Of a stretch of DNA of 12,759 nt, positions 1-7,508 are shown one piece after another. Below the pieces are notes generated by a model. It had not been told where the DNA came from and did no database searches. It saw only the letters and a program-made list of their open reading frames with translations. Position numbers and translations under genes: made by a program. Origin of the DNA: Chitinophagaceae bacterium (GTDB lineage Bacteria > Bacteroidota > Bacteroidia > Chitinophagales > Chitinophagaceae). Numbering within the stretch: the first letter of the stretch is position 1; every line of letters begins with the position of its first letter. Location of the stretch: the NCBI GenBank assembly GCA_019454915.1, contig JACFNM010000094.1:1-12759 (forward strand), in the 5' to 3' direction.

Positions 1-38
1 GGAATATGAATATAAATTCCTGCCAAGGGTAAATGATT

Positions 39-68
39 TTTGATTTCAGATTTATGCTGTTAGTTTTG
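39..68 (+). promoter_or_regulatory. Candidate Bacteroidota sigma-70 promoter for the BamA-like gene
   Basis: TTTG at 39-42, an 18-bp spacer, then TAGTTTTG at 61-68, which fits the Bacteroidota pattern (TTTG near -33, TAnnTTTG near -7). The start of transcription would fall at about 72-76, practically on the ATG at 75, so the message would be leaderless or nearly so. That closeness is a reason for caution: the match may be chance in AT-rich DNA, with the real promoter outside the window. Confidence 0.4.
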
Positions 69-74
69 TTATCA

Positions 75-1886
75 ATGAAGCGTCTGCACTGTATCCGGAC
101 TATCATGTTTTGCGTGGTGCTGCCTTTATCTGCCAGCGCCCAAAACAAATACAGGCTGGATTATACGTTCACGGGCAAAGATACCACCTTCCGCCATGAA
201 ATATCCGGATGGCAGACTTTGTTTGATGATGAGGTGCAGAGCAGGCAATACGTCGCAGAGGCTATAGAGGCGCTTCGCAAAAAGGGGTTCATTGCGGCTT
301 CCGCAGACAGTATGTCTTTTGATTCCACCGGCGGCAGGGTATGGATTTATGCAGGAAAACTTTATCAGTGGATAGATTTGAATACCGACAGCGCGGATCA
401 GCAAATGCTGGCTTCTGTGGGCTGGAATCAAAAAATATTTCATCAAACACCACTCGACTTTAGCCAGGTTCAGCGTTGGCAGGAGCGGTTTCTGCATTAT
501 TATGAGGATAACGGGTATCCTTTTGCCCGAATTATTTTAGACAGCTTGCAAATGGGAGCAGGTGGCGTTTCCGCGCGGCTGATTACCGAAAAAGGGCCAC
601 GCTATAAAATTGATAGTATCCGGGTTTATGGAAGCGCAAAAATCTCCTACAATTTTCTCCAAAGATATCTCGGCATAGAAAACGGTTCTGTTTACAGAAA
701 AACCCGTCTTCGGTCTGTCAGCAGCAAGTTGGCTGAATTGCCCTATTTAAAAGAGATTAAGACCTGGGACCTCACGATGACCGGCTCCGGATCAGTACTA
801 AACCTGTATATGGATGCAAAAAAGAGTAGCCAGATTGATGTACTGGTGGGCTTCCTGCCTGCTACCGGGGAAACAGGAAGAACAAAACTTCAACTAACGG
901 GAGAAGCCAATATTAACCTGAAAAACGCGTTAGGCAGCGGAGAAACGATTGGTGTAAACTGGCAGCAGATCCAGGTAAAATCACCCAGGTTGCATCTGAA
1001 GTATGAACACCCCTTTGTCTTCCGTTCTCCTTTTGGATTTGATTTTGATTTTGATTTTTTGAAAAAGGATTCTTCTTTTCTCAATCTGAATGCCCGGGTA
1101 GGTATTCAGTATTTAATGACCGAGAAGCAATCGGGGAAAGTGTTTTTCCAGACTTTTTTTACCAATGTATTACCGGCGGGAGTAGATACCCAGCTAATTA
1201 AGTCCCGTGTTCGGCTTCCTTCTTTTGTGGATGTCAGCAGTAATAGCGTTGGGCTGCAGTACGCTTACAATAATACAGGTTACCGGTTTAACCCCAGGAA
1301 GGGCAGTGAATTGAGTCTAACGGGGTCGGTAGGTTTACGGAAAATCAAGCCTAATGCGTCCGTTACAAGTATTAAGAAAGATACTCTGGGTAATGAATTT
1401 GATTATCGCTCGTTGTATGATAGTTTGAATCCCAGAACCTATCTGCTGAAGTTTCAGGTTACAGGAGCGCATTATTTTAAAACGGGTAAACAATCGGTTT
1501 TAAAGACCGGCGTGCATGCCGCGTCAATGATAACGCGGGATATTTTTAGAAACGAGATGTATCAGATTGGCGGATACAAGCTATTGCGGGGATTTGATGA
1601 AGAAAGCGTTTACGCCGGAAGTTACGCCGTGTTCACTGCTGAGTACCGGTTATTCATAGGACTTAATTCTTATTTCTTCGGTTTTGTGGATGGTGGATGG
1701 GTAAGGGATAACGCCTATGACGCGGTGCAGAAGCTAAATCACTCTTATCTTGGAGCGGGTTTGGGGATGGCATTCGAAACAAAAGCGGGTATTTTTAACC
1801 TGAGTTATGCGTTGGGCAAACGGGATGATATGCCGGTTGATTTCCGGCAATCTAAAATTCATTTTGGATTGATGAGTTTGTTTTAA
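75..1886 (+). CDS. BamA/TamA-like outer-membrane beta-barrel protein (surface antigen D15 family)
   Basis: Predicted 603-residue outer-membrane protein. The start at 75 is chosen because it gives a normal signal peptide: a K-R n-region, a hydrophobic stretch (MFCVVLPL) and the cleavage context SASA|QN. An in-frame ATG at 33 would add a second, uncharged hydrophobic stretch in front. After an N-terminal region of about 160 residues comes a POTRA-like segment (YKIDSIRVYGSAKIS and onward, roughly residues 175-250), then a beta-rich barrel domain. The barrel carries the conserved L6-loop motif LRGF (residues 504-507; VRGF/Y in the family) and ends in a terminal phenylalanine (GLMSLF), typical of the beta-signal that the BAM complex recognises. 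With only one clear POTRA-like unit and about 600 residues it is shorter than classical BamA (about 800 or more), so it is probably an accessory Omp85 relative and not the essential BamA. The family inserts or moves proteins or lipids at the outer membrane; the substrate cannot be told from sequence. Confidence 0.82.
   Translation: MKRLHCIRTIMFCVVLPLSASAQNKYRLDYTFTGKDTTFRHEISGWQTLFDDEVQSRQYVAEAIEALRKKGFIAASADSMSFDSTGGRVWIYAGKLYQWIDLNTDSADQQMLASVGWNQKIFHQTPLDFSQVQRWQERFLHYYEDNGYPFARIILDSLQMGAGGVSARLITEKGPRYKIDSIRVYGSAKISYNFLQRYLGIENGSVYRKTRLRSVSSKLAELPYLKEIKTWDLTMTGSGSVLNLYMDAKKSSQIDVLVGFLPATGETGRTKLQLTGEANINLKNALGSGETIGVNWQQIQVKSPRLHLKYEHPFVFRSPFGFDFDFDFLKKDSSFLNLNARVGIQYLMTEKQSGKVFFQTFFTNVLPAGVDTQLIKSRVRLPSFVDVSSNSVGLQYAYNNTGYRFNPRKGSELSLTGSVGLRKIKPNASVTSIKKDTLGNEFDYRSLYDSLNPRTYLLKFQVTGAHYFKTGKQSVLKTGVHAASMITRDIFRNEMYQIGGYKLLRGFDEESVYAGSYAVFTAEYRLFIGLNSYFFGFVDGGWVRDNAYDAVQKLNHSYLGAGLGMAFETKAGIFNLSYALGKRDDMPVDFRQSKIHFGLMSLF
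1041..1058 (+). repeat. In-frame hexamer repeat (GATTTT x3)
   Basis: Three tandem copies of GATTTT lie inside the BamA-like gene and encode Asp-Phe three times. The unit is two codons long, so slippage would add or remove residues without breaking the frame. It falls in a predicted barrel strand (FGFDFDFDF), where alternating residues are expected anyway. Confidence 0.6.
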
Positions 1887-1892
1887 ACCGGA

Positions 1893-1925
1893 TTTGAAAC
1901 TATACCGATGATTAAGATACTTTTG
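1893..1925 (+). promoter_or_regulatory. Candidate Bacteroidota promoter for the DUF4271 gene
   Basis: TTTG at 1893-1896, a 21-bp spacer and TACTTTTG at 1918-1925 match the TTTG/TAnnTTTG pattern. Transcription would begin near 1930, giving a leader of about 15 nt to the TTG start at 1946. The site sits in the 59-bp gap after the BamA-like gene, so the DUF4271 gene may have its own transcript. Confidence 0.5.
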
Positions 1926-1945
1926 CAGCATAAATCTTTTAGTAG

Positions 1946-2974
1946 TTGAGAAGAGTCATTTTTATATGGGTAATGGTTCAGTGTATGCTGGCGGGTGCGG
2001 TGTTGGCGCAGGATGATTCTTTGGAAGTAAAATTACCGGAGATTCAAATGTCGGATACGGTGCGCTCCCGGGCGGTACATGATTCTGTACGGGAGAGTCC
2101 GGTTAAGAAAGAAACACCGCCTCCTTTGTCTGTAAAGAAGCAGGAAGTTGAGAAGGCGGAAGAAGTTGTCGTACCGGATACGGTAGCAGCCCATGTTCCC
2201 GAAATAGCTGTTCCCCTGGCGCCTTATGGTCGTTTTGTTCAGCCGCTGATTGGCGGCCATCCGCTGTACAGTATGCAGCGAGAGGTTGTTTTTATGCCTT
2301 CCAAAGAATTTAAGCCCGCGAGTAAGGACGAGTTGTTTTATATGTTTTGCCTCGCCCTGATTTTCCTTGGACTGCTGAGGGTGGGGTTTCCCAAGTATTT
2401 TCAGGATATGTTTTATGTGTTCTGGCGGTCCCCTTTCCGTCAGAATCAAATACGCGATCAACTCCAGCAGGCGGGAATGACTACGCTGCTTTTTAATATT
2501 TTCTTTGTAATGAGCGCGGCGATATTCAGTTACCTCGTGGTTTTATATACTACCGGATACTATATCATGCCACCATGGCTTTTGTTCAGCGTCTGCTTTT
2601 TTTCCATAGGGGCGGTTTACGTCGGAAAGTTTACGATACTTAAGTTTGTCGGCTGGATGTTTGGTCAGCAAACAGTAGCGGATTCCTATATATTTATTGT
2701 ATTCCTTATTAATAAAATCCTGTCTGTTTTGTTGTTGCCGCTCATGCTACTCCTTGCCTTTGGCAATGATGTTCAGCAGCAGGTGGCGTTTACGATTGCG
2801 CTGGTACTCGTTGTGATATTACTGGTATATCGGTTAATACTCTCTTTTTCGGGCTTCAGAAACGAGCTGAGGGTGAGCCTCCTGCACCTGGTGTTGTATG
2901 TGGGTGCGTTTGAAATAATACCGGTTTTAGTGATTTACAAGCTGCTCTACCATTTAATTGTCAGAAGTTCGTAG
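1946..2974 (+). CDS. DUF4271 family integral membrane protein with N-terminal signal peptide
   Basis: 342-residue membrane protein of unknown function. The start is read as TTG at 1946, directly after an in-frame TAG at 1943. This gives an Arg-Arg n-region, a hydrophobic core and the cleavage context VLA|QDD. The first in-frame ATG (1973) would remove the positive charges and leave a stunted signal. Residues about 22-125 form a proline-, valine- and charge-rich, probably flexible periplasmic stretch. Residues about 130-335 contain about six hydrophobic segments (near 130-149, 181-203, 210-235, 250-272, 278-300 and 311-335), the arrangement of the DUF4271 domain. In Bacteroidota this family often lies next to hemD, as here, but no reaction is established. 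A link to tetrapyrrole or envelope work is inference from position only. The stop codon overlaps a promoter-like word that may serve hemD. Confidence 0.8.
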   Translation: MRRVIFIWVMVQCMLAGAVLAQDDSLEVKLPEIQMSDTVRSRAVHDSVRESPVKKETPPPLSVKKQEVEKAEEVVVPDTVAAHVPEIAVPLAPYGRFVQPLIGGHPLYSMQREVVFMPSKEFKPASKDELFYMFCLALIFLGLLRVGFPKYFQDMFYVFWRSPFRQNQIRDQLQQAGMTTLLFNIFFVMSAAIFSYLVVLYTTGYYIMPPWLLFSVCFFSIGAVYVGKFTILKFVGWMFGQQTVADSYIFIVFLINKILSVLLLPLMLLLAFGNDVQQQVAFTIALVLVVILLVYRLILSFSGFRNELRVSLLHLVLYVGAFEIIPVLVIYKLLYHLIVRSS

Positions 2975-2979
2975 CTTTG
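2972..2979 (+). promoter_or_regulatory. Candidate -7 element for hemD, overlapping the DUF4271 stop codon
   Basis: TAGCTTTG matches TAnnTTTG, and its first three bases are the stop codon of the DUF4271 gene. Transcription would start near 2985, about 40 nt before the hemD start. No TTTG lies at the expected -33 spacing (the nearest TTG, 2958-2960, is only 11 bp away), so this is a half match. Confidence 0.3.
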
Positions 2980-3026
2980 TGCAATCAATACCTGATAAGG
3001 ATAAGCATATAGTTAAACAGGTGAAA

Positions 3027-3806
3027 ATGGCAATAAGCAGTTCTACTATGTCTATTAAAAAGGTTCTGATAACACAACCGCGCCCCACTTCAGAGAAGTC
3101 CCCGTATTTTGAATTGGCTCGTAAACATAGTATCGAGTTGGAATTTTGTCCGTTCATAGTACTCGAAGGGCTATCCGGTAAAGAGTTTCGTAAGCAAAAG
3201 ATTGATATTACCCAGTACACGGCTGTGATATTTACCAGCAGGAACGCTATTGATCACTTTTTTCGGATTTGTGAAGAACTGAAGATATCCGTATCCCAGG
3301 ATACAAAATATTTTTGCATAACGGAAGCCGTTGCATTGTATCTCCAGAAGTTTATCCTGTATAGAAAGCGCAAGGTGTTTTATGGGGCAGATGGTACCAA
3401 CAAGAGCCTGTTTGATGTGATTACCAAGCATAAAGAAAACGAACGTTTTTTGTATGCATGTTCGGAAAATCAGCAGGATAACGATATTATCAACTGGCTG
3501 AAAGAGAATAAATGTGAATTTGAAACGCCCTTCATGTACAGAACCATCAGTAATGATGTGAAGCAGGTGCTATCAGAAGTTGAATTTGATTTAATATGCT
3601 TTTTTACACCGAGCGGGGTAAAAAGCCTTTTTGAAAATTTTCCGCGGTACAAACAAAATGGAACCCGTATAGGAGCTTTCGGAAGCAATACTTCCAAAGC
3701 AGTGGAAGAAGCGGGACTAACACTGCACATCAAGGCGCCTGCACCTGAGATGCCTTCGATGGTAGCGGCATTGGAAAAGTTTTTAAGCGACCATAATAAG
3801 AAATAG
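3027..3806 (+). CDS. hemD: Uroporphyrinogen-III synthase (HemD)
   Basis: 259-residue cytoplasmic enzyme. It closes linear hydroxymethylbilane into uroporphyrinogen III, with inversion of ring D, on the way to haem and sirohaem. The sequence has the two-lobed HemD pattern in the form usual for Bacteroidota. The N-lobe starts with VLITQPRP and SPYFELA and has TSRNAIDHF at about residues 70-78. The C-lobe has [14 protein letters not shown] (TPSG at 194-197) and a closing APAPEMPSM segment. HemD is poorly conserved in general, so these family-specific stretches carry the call. ATG 3027 is preferred; ATG 3048 (MSIKKVLI) is equally possible. The frame stays open upstream to 2958, but that start would overlap the DUF4271 gene. 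The DUF255 gene begins 17 bp downstream, suggesting co-transcription. Confidence 0.88.
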   Translation: MAISSSTMSIKKVLITQPRPTSEKSPYFELARKHSIELEFCPFIVLEGLSGKEFRKQKIDITQYTAVIFTSRNAIDHFFRICEELKISVSQDTKYFCITEAVALYLQKFILYRKRKVFYGADGTNKSLFDVITKHKENERFLYACSENQQDNDIINWLKENKCEFETPFMYRTISNDVKQVLSEVEFDLICFFTPSGVKSLFENFPRYKQNGTRIGAFGSNTSKAVEEAGLTLHIKAPAPEMPSMVAALEKFLSDHNKK

Positions 3807-3823
3807 GTTCCGAACTTCGCCGA

Positions 3824-5902
3824 ATGGGTGAATTTACCAATCATCTCGTACATGAGTCCAGTCCGTATCTGCTTCAACACGCACATAACCCGGTAGACTG
3901 GTATCCCTGGAATGAACAATCCCTGAAGAAGGCAGTTGATGAAGACAAGCCCATACTGGTGAGTATCGGCTATGCAGCCTGCCATTGGTGCCACGTGATG
4001 GAAAGGGAAAGCTTTGAGGACGAACAGGTTGCCCGGGTGATGAACGAGCATTTTATCAACATTAAAATTGATCGCGAAGAGCGCCCCGACCTCGATAATA
4101 TTTATATGAATGCCGTCCAAACCATGACGGGCAGCGGGGGGTGGCCATTGAACGTGTTTTTGACGCCCTCCCGGAAGCCGTTTTATGGGGGTACGTATTT
4201 CCCACCGGAACCTCTATCGGGGCGGCCTTCCTGGTTGCAGGTATTGCAGGGTGTGTCTGGTGCATTTAAAGAAAAACGGAAGGAGATAGAAGAACAGGCA
4301 GAGAACCTGACGGGGCATCTTATCGGGTCTAATAGCTTTGGTATCTCAAATCCTCCGGCTGAGGGTGAGGAGACAGATGCCGGGCAGTTGGCTACCCTTT
4401 TTGGAAGTATTATGAAGTCGGCGGACAAGACCAACGGTGGTTTTGGAACCGCGCCTAAATTTCCCCAGCCTTTTGTTATCCGGTATCTGCTCCGGCATTT
4501 TTATCACACCGGCGACGCAGAAGCACTGAGCCAGGCTTTGCTGAGCCTTGATAAAATGATTTGCGGAGGCATCTACGACCAGTTAGGCGGGGGCTTTGCC
4601 CGGTACTCTACTGACAATGAATGGTTAGCGCCCCATTTTGAAAAGATGCTGTACGATAATGCTTTACTGGTGATGACAATGAGCGAAGCTTACCGGCTCA
4701 CGGGGAGTTCTTTGTATGCGGATACGATAAGGCATACCATGGGCTTTATAGAGCGGGAAATGATGAGCAGGGAAAAAGCCTTTTTTTCTTCCATAGATGC
4801 AGATAGTGAGGGAGAGGAGGGAAAGTATTATGTGTGGGATAAAGAGGAGGTGGATTTCATATTGCAGGAAGATGCGGCTGTTTTTTGCCAATTTTATGAT
4901 ATAACGGACGATGGAAACTGGGAACGGGAGAATATTTTAAGGGTTAAGCAGTCGGTGAAGGAGTTTGCGGCTGAGCATAAGCTGGATGTGGGGGCGGTGG
5001 AGGCTGTTCTCAGGACTGGGAGAGCTAAACTGTTGAAAGCGCGTCACAAGAGAATTGCCCCCGCGTTGGACGATAAGATTTTACTTAACTGGAATTCACT
5101 GATGAATGTGGCGTGTAGCAGCGCTTATGCAGCCCTGGGGGATGAACAATTCAAAGAACTGGCGGTGGCAAATATGAATCTTTTGTTAAAGGTGTTTAGT
5201 GACCCGGAAACAGGAGAGTGGTTTCATAGTTATAAGAATGGTATGAAGCGGCAACCGGCATTTTTAGACGATTTTGCCTTTTTAATATGGGCGCTTATCC
5301 ATTTACAGGAAATTACCGGAGTTCAGGGCTACCTGAACCGTGCCCTTGAACTGACTGAACGGGTTATTGAAGGTTTTCGGGATAGACAGACCGGTTTCTT
5401 TTATTACACCCATCATCAGCAGGAGGACGTTATATTGCGTTCCAGAGAGATTTACGACAGCGCAACTCCCTCCGGTAATTCAATAATGGCTTGGAATTTG
5501 TATTATTTGTCGTTGATTTTTGATAAAAGAAGCTGGAAACAGTATGCCATGCAGTTGTCTGTCGCCACGCGTACGGTTACTATTAAGTATCCGGCATCTT
5601 TTGGTATGTGGGCTTGTTGCCTGAATGATTTTTTTTATGGGTTTAATGAAATAGCAGTTGTGGGTAAGCGTTATAAAGATGTTGCTCTTGAAATAATGGC
5701 TCAGTATCTGCCCAACAGGGTTTTTCAGTCCTCACCAGCGGATAATGATCAGTTCCCCCTACTTGCGGGAAGGTTGATAAATGATAAAACGTACATCTAT
5801 TTGTGTCGTGATTATACTTGTCAAAAACCGGTGGAAACCGCAGTAGAACTGGCACAACTCATTGAAACGGAACAACGGAAGCGGGCAAAAAAGGCACAAT
5901 AA
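3824..5902 (+). CDS. Thioredoxin-fold DUF255 protein (YyaL/SPATA20 family)
   Basis: 692 residues, about the normal length for this family. The N-terminal thioredoxin-like domain (roughly 1-165) opens with [20 protein letters not shown] and carries the hallmark CHWCHVM, with cysteines at 53 and 56 in a CxxC arrangement, followed by DREERPD and [11 protein letters not shown]. The remainder is the alpha/alpha-toroid (six-hairpin glycosidase-like) domain, with the conserved [10 protein letters not shown] at 271-280 and a late [14 protein letters not shown] segment. No signal peptide is visible, so a cytoplasmic location is likely. Family members are conserved from bacteria to animals, but the reaction is not settled; a redox or sugar-related role has been guessed from the two folds. 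The gene lies 17 bp behind hemD and 142 bp before gldK; the latter gap probably separates transcripts. Confidence 0.92.
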   Translation: MGEFTNHLVHESSPYLLQHAHNPVDWYPWNEQSLKKAVDEDKPILVSIGYAACHWCHVMERESFEDEQVARVMNEHFINIKIDREERPDLDNIYMNAVQTMTGSGGWPLNVFLTPSRKPFYGGTYFPPEPLSGRPSWLQVLQGVSGAFKEKRKEIEEQAENLTGHLIGSNSFGISNPPAEGEETDAGQLATLFGSIMKSADKTNGGFGTAPKFPQPFVIRYLLRHFYHTGDAEALSQALLSLDKMICGGIYDQLGGGFARYSTDNEWLAPHFEKMLYDNALLVMTMSEAYRLTGSSLYADTIRHTMGFIEREMMSREKAFFSSIDADSEGEEGKYYVWDKEEVDFILQEDAAVFCQFYDITDDGNWERENILRVKQSVKEFAAEHKLDVGAVEAVLRTGRAKLLKARHKRIAPALDDKILLNWNSLMNVACSSAYAALGDEQFKELAVANMNLLLKVFSDPETGEWFHSYKNGMKRQPAFLDDFAFLIWALIHLQEITGVQGYLNRALELTERVIEGFRDRQTGFFYYTHHQQEDVILRSREIYDSATPSGNSIMAWNLYYLSLIFDKRSWKQYAMQLSVATRTVTIKYPASFGMWACCLNDFFYGFNEIAVVGKRYKDVALEIMAQYLPNRVFQSSPADNDQFPLLAGRLINDKTYIYLCRDYTCQKPVETAVELAQLIETEQRKRAKKAQ

Positions 5903-6011
5903 CTCAAGATACGTCACGTTTATAGCTTTTGTACCGTGTGTGATTGACGAATTTGGACGCTAAAAAAAATATAATATTTAACACGCCTAAAAAATAATTT
6001 GATATTTCATC

Positions 6012-6019
6012 TATATTTG
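6012..6019 (+). promoter_or_regulatory. Candidate -7 element for the gldKLMN transcript
   Basis: TATATTTG matches TAnnTTTG and lies 25 bp before the gldK ATG, giving a predicted leader of about 20 nt. The flanking 142-bp gap is very AT-rich. The only near TTTG upstream (5998-6001) is 10 bp away, too close for a -33 box, so this is a half match that rests partly on position. Confidence 0.4.
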
Positions 6020-6044
6020 TCCATATACCCTTTAAGCTATTAGT

Positions 6045-7325
6045 ATGAAAATGAAAAGCCGGTTATTTAACCTCGTTTTAATTGCCTCCCTGAGCATGAT
6101 TTATGTGGGGTGCGGCAAATCGAAAGCCTCCAAGGGCTTACCTAAAGATGGTCAGCTTCACGGAGTGGCGCCGGGCGGAAAGTACTCACTACCCAAACCT
6201 CCTGGAATGGTATACATACCCCAGGGAACCTTTCATATGGGCGCCAGCGATGAGGATATTAACTATGCCTTTACCGCGCGTAATAAGCAAATTACCATCA
6301 GTGGTTTCTGGATGGACGAAACCGAAATCACCAATAATGAATACCGTCAGTTTGTTTACTGGGTACGGGATTCCATCGCCGGTGATAAGTTAGGTTATAA
6401 ATCGAAAGACGGAAATAGCCTTGACTGGAAGAAAATTCAGACGGTCAACTGGAATGATCCCAAAACCATTGAACAGTTAGATGCGATGATCGTATCTCCG
6501 GATAACCGGATTTTCGGCAAAAAAGAACTGGATGCTGAAAAATTGATATATCATTCTGAGACCTTTGATTATAAGGAGGCTGCCAGAAAAGAGAATGCAA
6601 GACAACCCCGTTCCAATTTTATCGTAAAAAAGGATGTACCTATTTATCCCGATACGCTGGTTTGGATAAGAGACTTCTCTTACTCTTATAATGAACCCAT
6701 GTCTAAAAGATATTTCTCTCACCCGGCATTTGGTAATTATCCTGTAGTTGGAGTTAACTGGAAACAGGCAGTTGCCTTTACGGAATGGAGAACAAAATAT
6801 CTGAATAGTTTTCTGGAATCTCAGAAAAGAACGCAGGAATCAGATTTCCGTCTTCCCACCGAAGCCGAATGGGAATATGCTGCACGCGGTGGTCGTTCCC
6901 AGGCGCCTTATCCCTGGGGTGGTTACTATTTAAGAAATAAGAAGGGCTGTCTGCTGGCAAATTTCAAACCTGGACGGGGAAATTATGCTGAAGATGGTGG
7001 TTTATATCCTGTACGGGCAGATGCTTATTGGCCTAATGACTTTGGATTATATAATATGGCAGGAAATGTTGCCGAATGGACTTCTTCTATATATTATGAA
7101 GGCGCTTATAACTTCCAGCATGATATGAACCCGGATATCCGGTGGAATGCCAAAGAAAGTGAGGCTCCGCGTATGAAGCGGAAAGTTCTACGCGGTGGTA
7201 GCTGGAAAGATGTAGGTTATTTCCTTCAGGTGAGTACCCGTACTTACGAATACCAGGATACAGCGAAGTCATACATCGGTTTCCGTTGTGTAATTGATCT
7301 GCCGCCATCCAGCAAGGGCAGATAA
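6045..7325 (+). CDS. gldK: GldK: type IX secretion / gliding lipoprotein with FGE-sulfatase-like fold
   Basis: 426-residue outer-membrane-associated lipoprotein. With GldN it is expected to build the large periplasmic ring of the type IX secretion system (PorK/PorN in Porphyromonas). A lipoprotein signal is visible: K-rich start, hydrophobic core and Cys23 in YVGC. The rest is an FGE-sulfatase (SUMF1-like) domain: GMVYIPQGTFHMG from residue 54, DETEITNNEYRQFV, PTEAEWEYAARGG at 271-283, GNVAEWTSS at 340-348, RGGSW at 383-387 and GFRC at 412-415. Between about 100 and 225 lies a long insertion that minimal FGE enzymes lack but GldK/GldJ proteins carry. The cysteine pair that does formylglycine chemistry in true FGEs is missing between RGGSW and GFRC; the only mature cysteines are 23, 302 and 415. 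It is therefore read as a structural protein. The order gldK-L-M-N and the fold together make GldK more likely than GldJ. Confidence 0.93.
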   Translation: MKMKSRLFNLVLIASLSMIYVGCGKSKASKGLPKDGQLHGVAPGGKYSLPKPPGMVYIPQGTFHMGASDEDINYAFTARNKQITISGFWMDETEITNNEYRQFVYWVRDSIAGDKLGYKSKDGNSLDWKKIQTVNWNDPKTIEQLDAMIVSPDNRIFGKKELDAEKLIYHSETFDYKEAARKENARQPRSNFIVKKDVPIYPDTLVWIRDFSYSYNEPMSKRYFSHPAFGNYPVVGVNWKQAVAFTEWRTKYLNSFLESQKRTQESDFRLPTEAEWEYAARGGRSQAPYPWGGYYLRNKKGCLLANFKPGRGNYAEDGGLYPVRADAYWPNDFGLYNMAGNVAEWTSSIYYEGAYNFQHDMNPDIRWNAKESEAPRMKRKVLRGGSWKDVGYFLQVSTRTYEYQDTAKSYIGFRCVIDLPPSSKGR

Positions 7326-7390
7326 ACCCGGCACACCACGCAGCTGCTTTGTGATATTATAAGAATAAATAGTCGAATTTAATAGTTAAA

Positions 7391-7398
7391 TATTTTTG
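7391..7398 (+). promoter_or_regulatory. Possible internal -7 element upstream of gldL
   Basis: TATTTTTG matches TAnnTTTG in the 183-bp gap between gldK and gldL. No TTTG or TTG sits 18-21 bp upstream. If used, it would give a leader of about 105 nt that includes the paired elements at 7410-7437 and the A-rich stretch. Weak on sequence alone. Confidence 0.22.
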
Positions 7399-7409
7399 GT
7401 TGATGTATG

Positions 7410-7437
7410 GGGTTAGCGGTATCAGTCTAACCCGCTA
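7410..7437 (+). repeat. Overlapping inverted repeats able to form two exclusive hairpins (gldK-gldL gap)
   Basis: GGGTTAG (7410-7416) pairs perfectly with CTAACCC (7427-7433), loop 10 nt. TAGCGG (7414-7419) pairs perfectly with CCGCTA (7432-7437), loop 12 nt. The two stems share bases on both sides, so only one can form at a time. No T-run follows, so it is not an ordinary terminator. Possible roles are mRNA processing or stability between gldK and gldL, or a protein-binding dyad. Confidence 0.5.
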
Positions 7438-7460
7438 CATTGCCTGAATCAATACCTTTT

Positions 7461-7508
7461 GAAATCAAAAAAAGAAAAACCCTTTTAAAAACAAAAAACC
7501 CCTAATTT
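7461..7508 (+). promoter_or_regulatory. A-rich leader before the gldL start
   Basis: From 7461 to 7500, 26 of 40 bases are A, in runs separated by CCC triplets, ending 8 bp before the ATG at 7509. There is no Shine-Dalgarno sequence. In Bacteroidota, A-rich unstructured leaders are associated with good translation, so this may raise gldL output relative to gldK. That role is inference. Confidence 0.4.

Noticed and set aside
33..74. Upstream ATG start for the BamA-like gene
   Set aside because: It puts an extra hydrophobic stretch with almost no positive charge before a normal K-R signal peptide that starts at 75.
2958..3026. TTG start for hemD overlapping the DUF4271 gene
   Set aside because: The extra residues precede the conserved HemD start and would require overlap with the preceding gene; an ATG follows at 3027.
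3470..4120. 216-codon open frame on the - strand across the hemD-DUF255 junction
   Set aside because: It is antisense to two well-supported genes, crosses their boundary, and its translation shows no family pattern.
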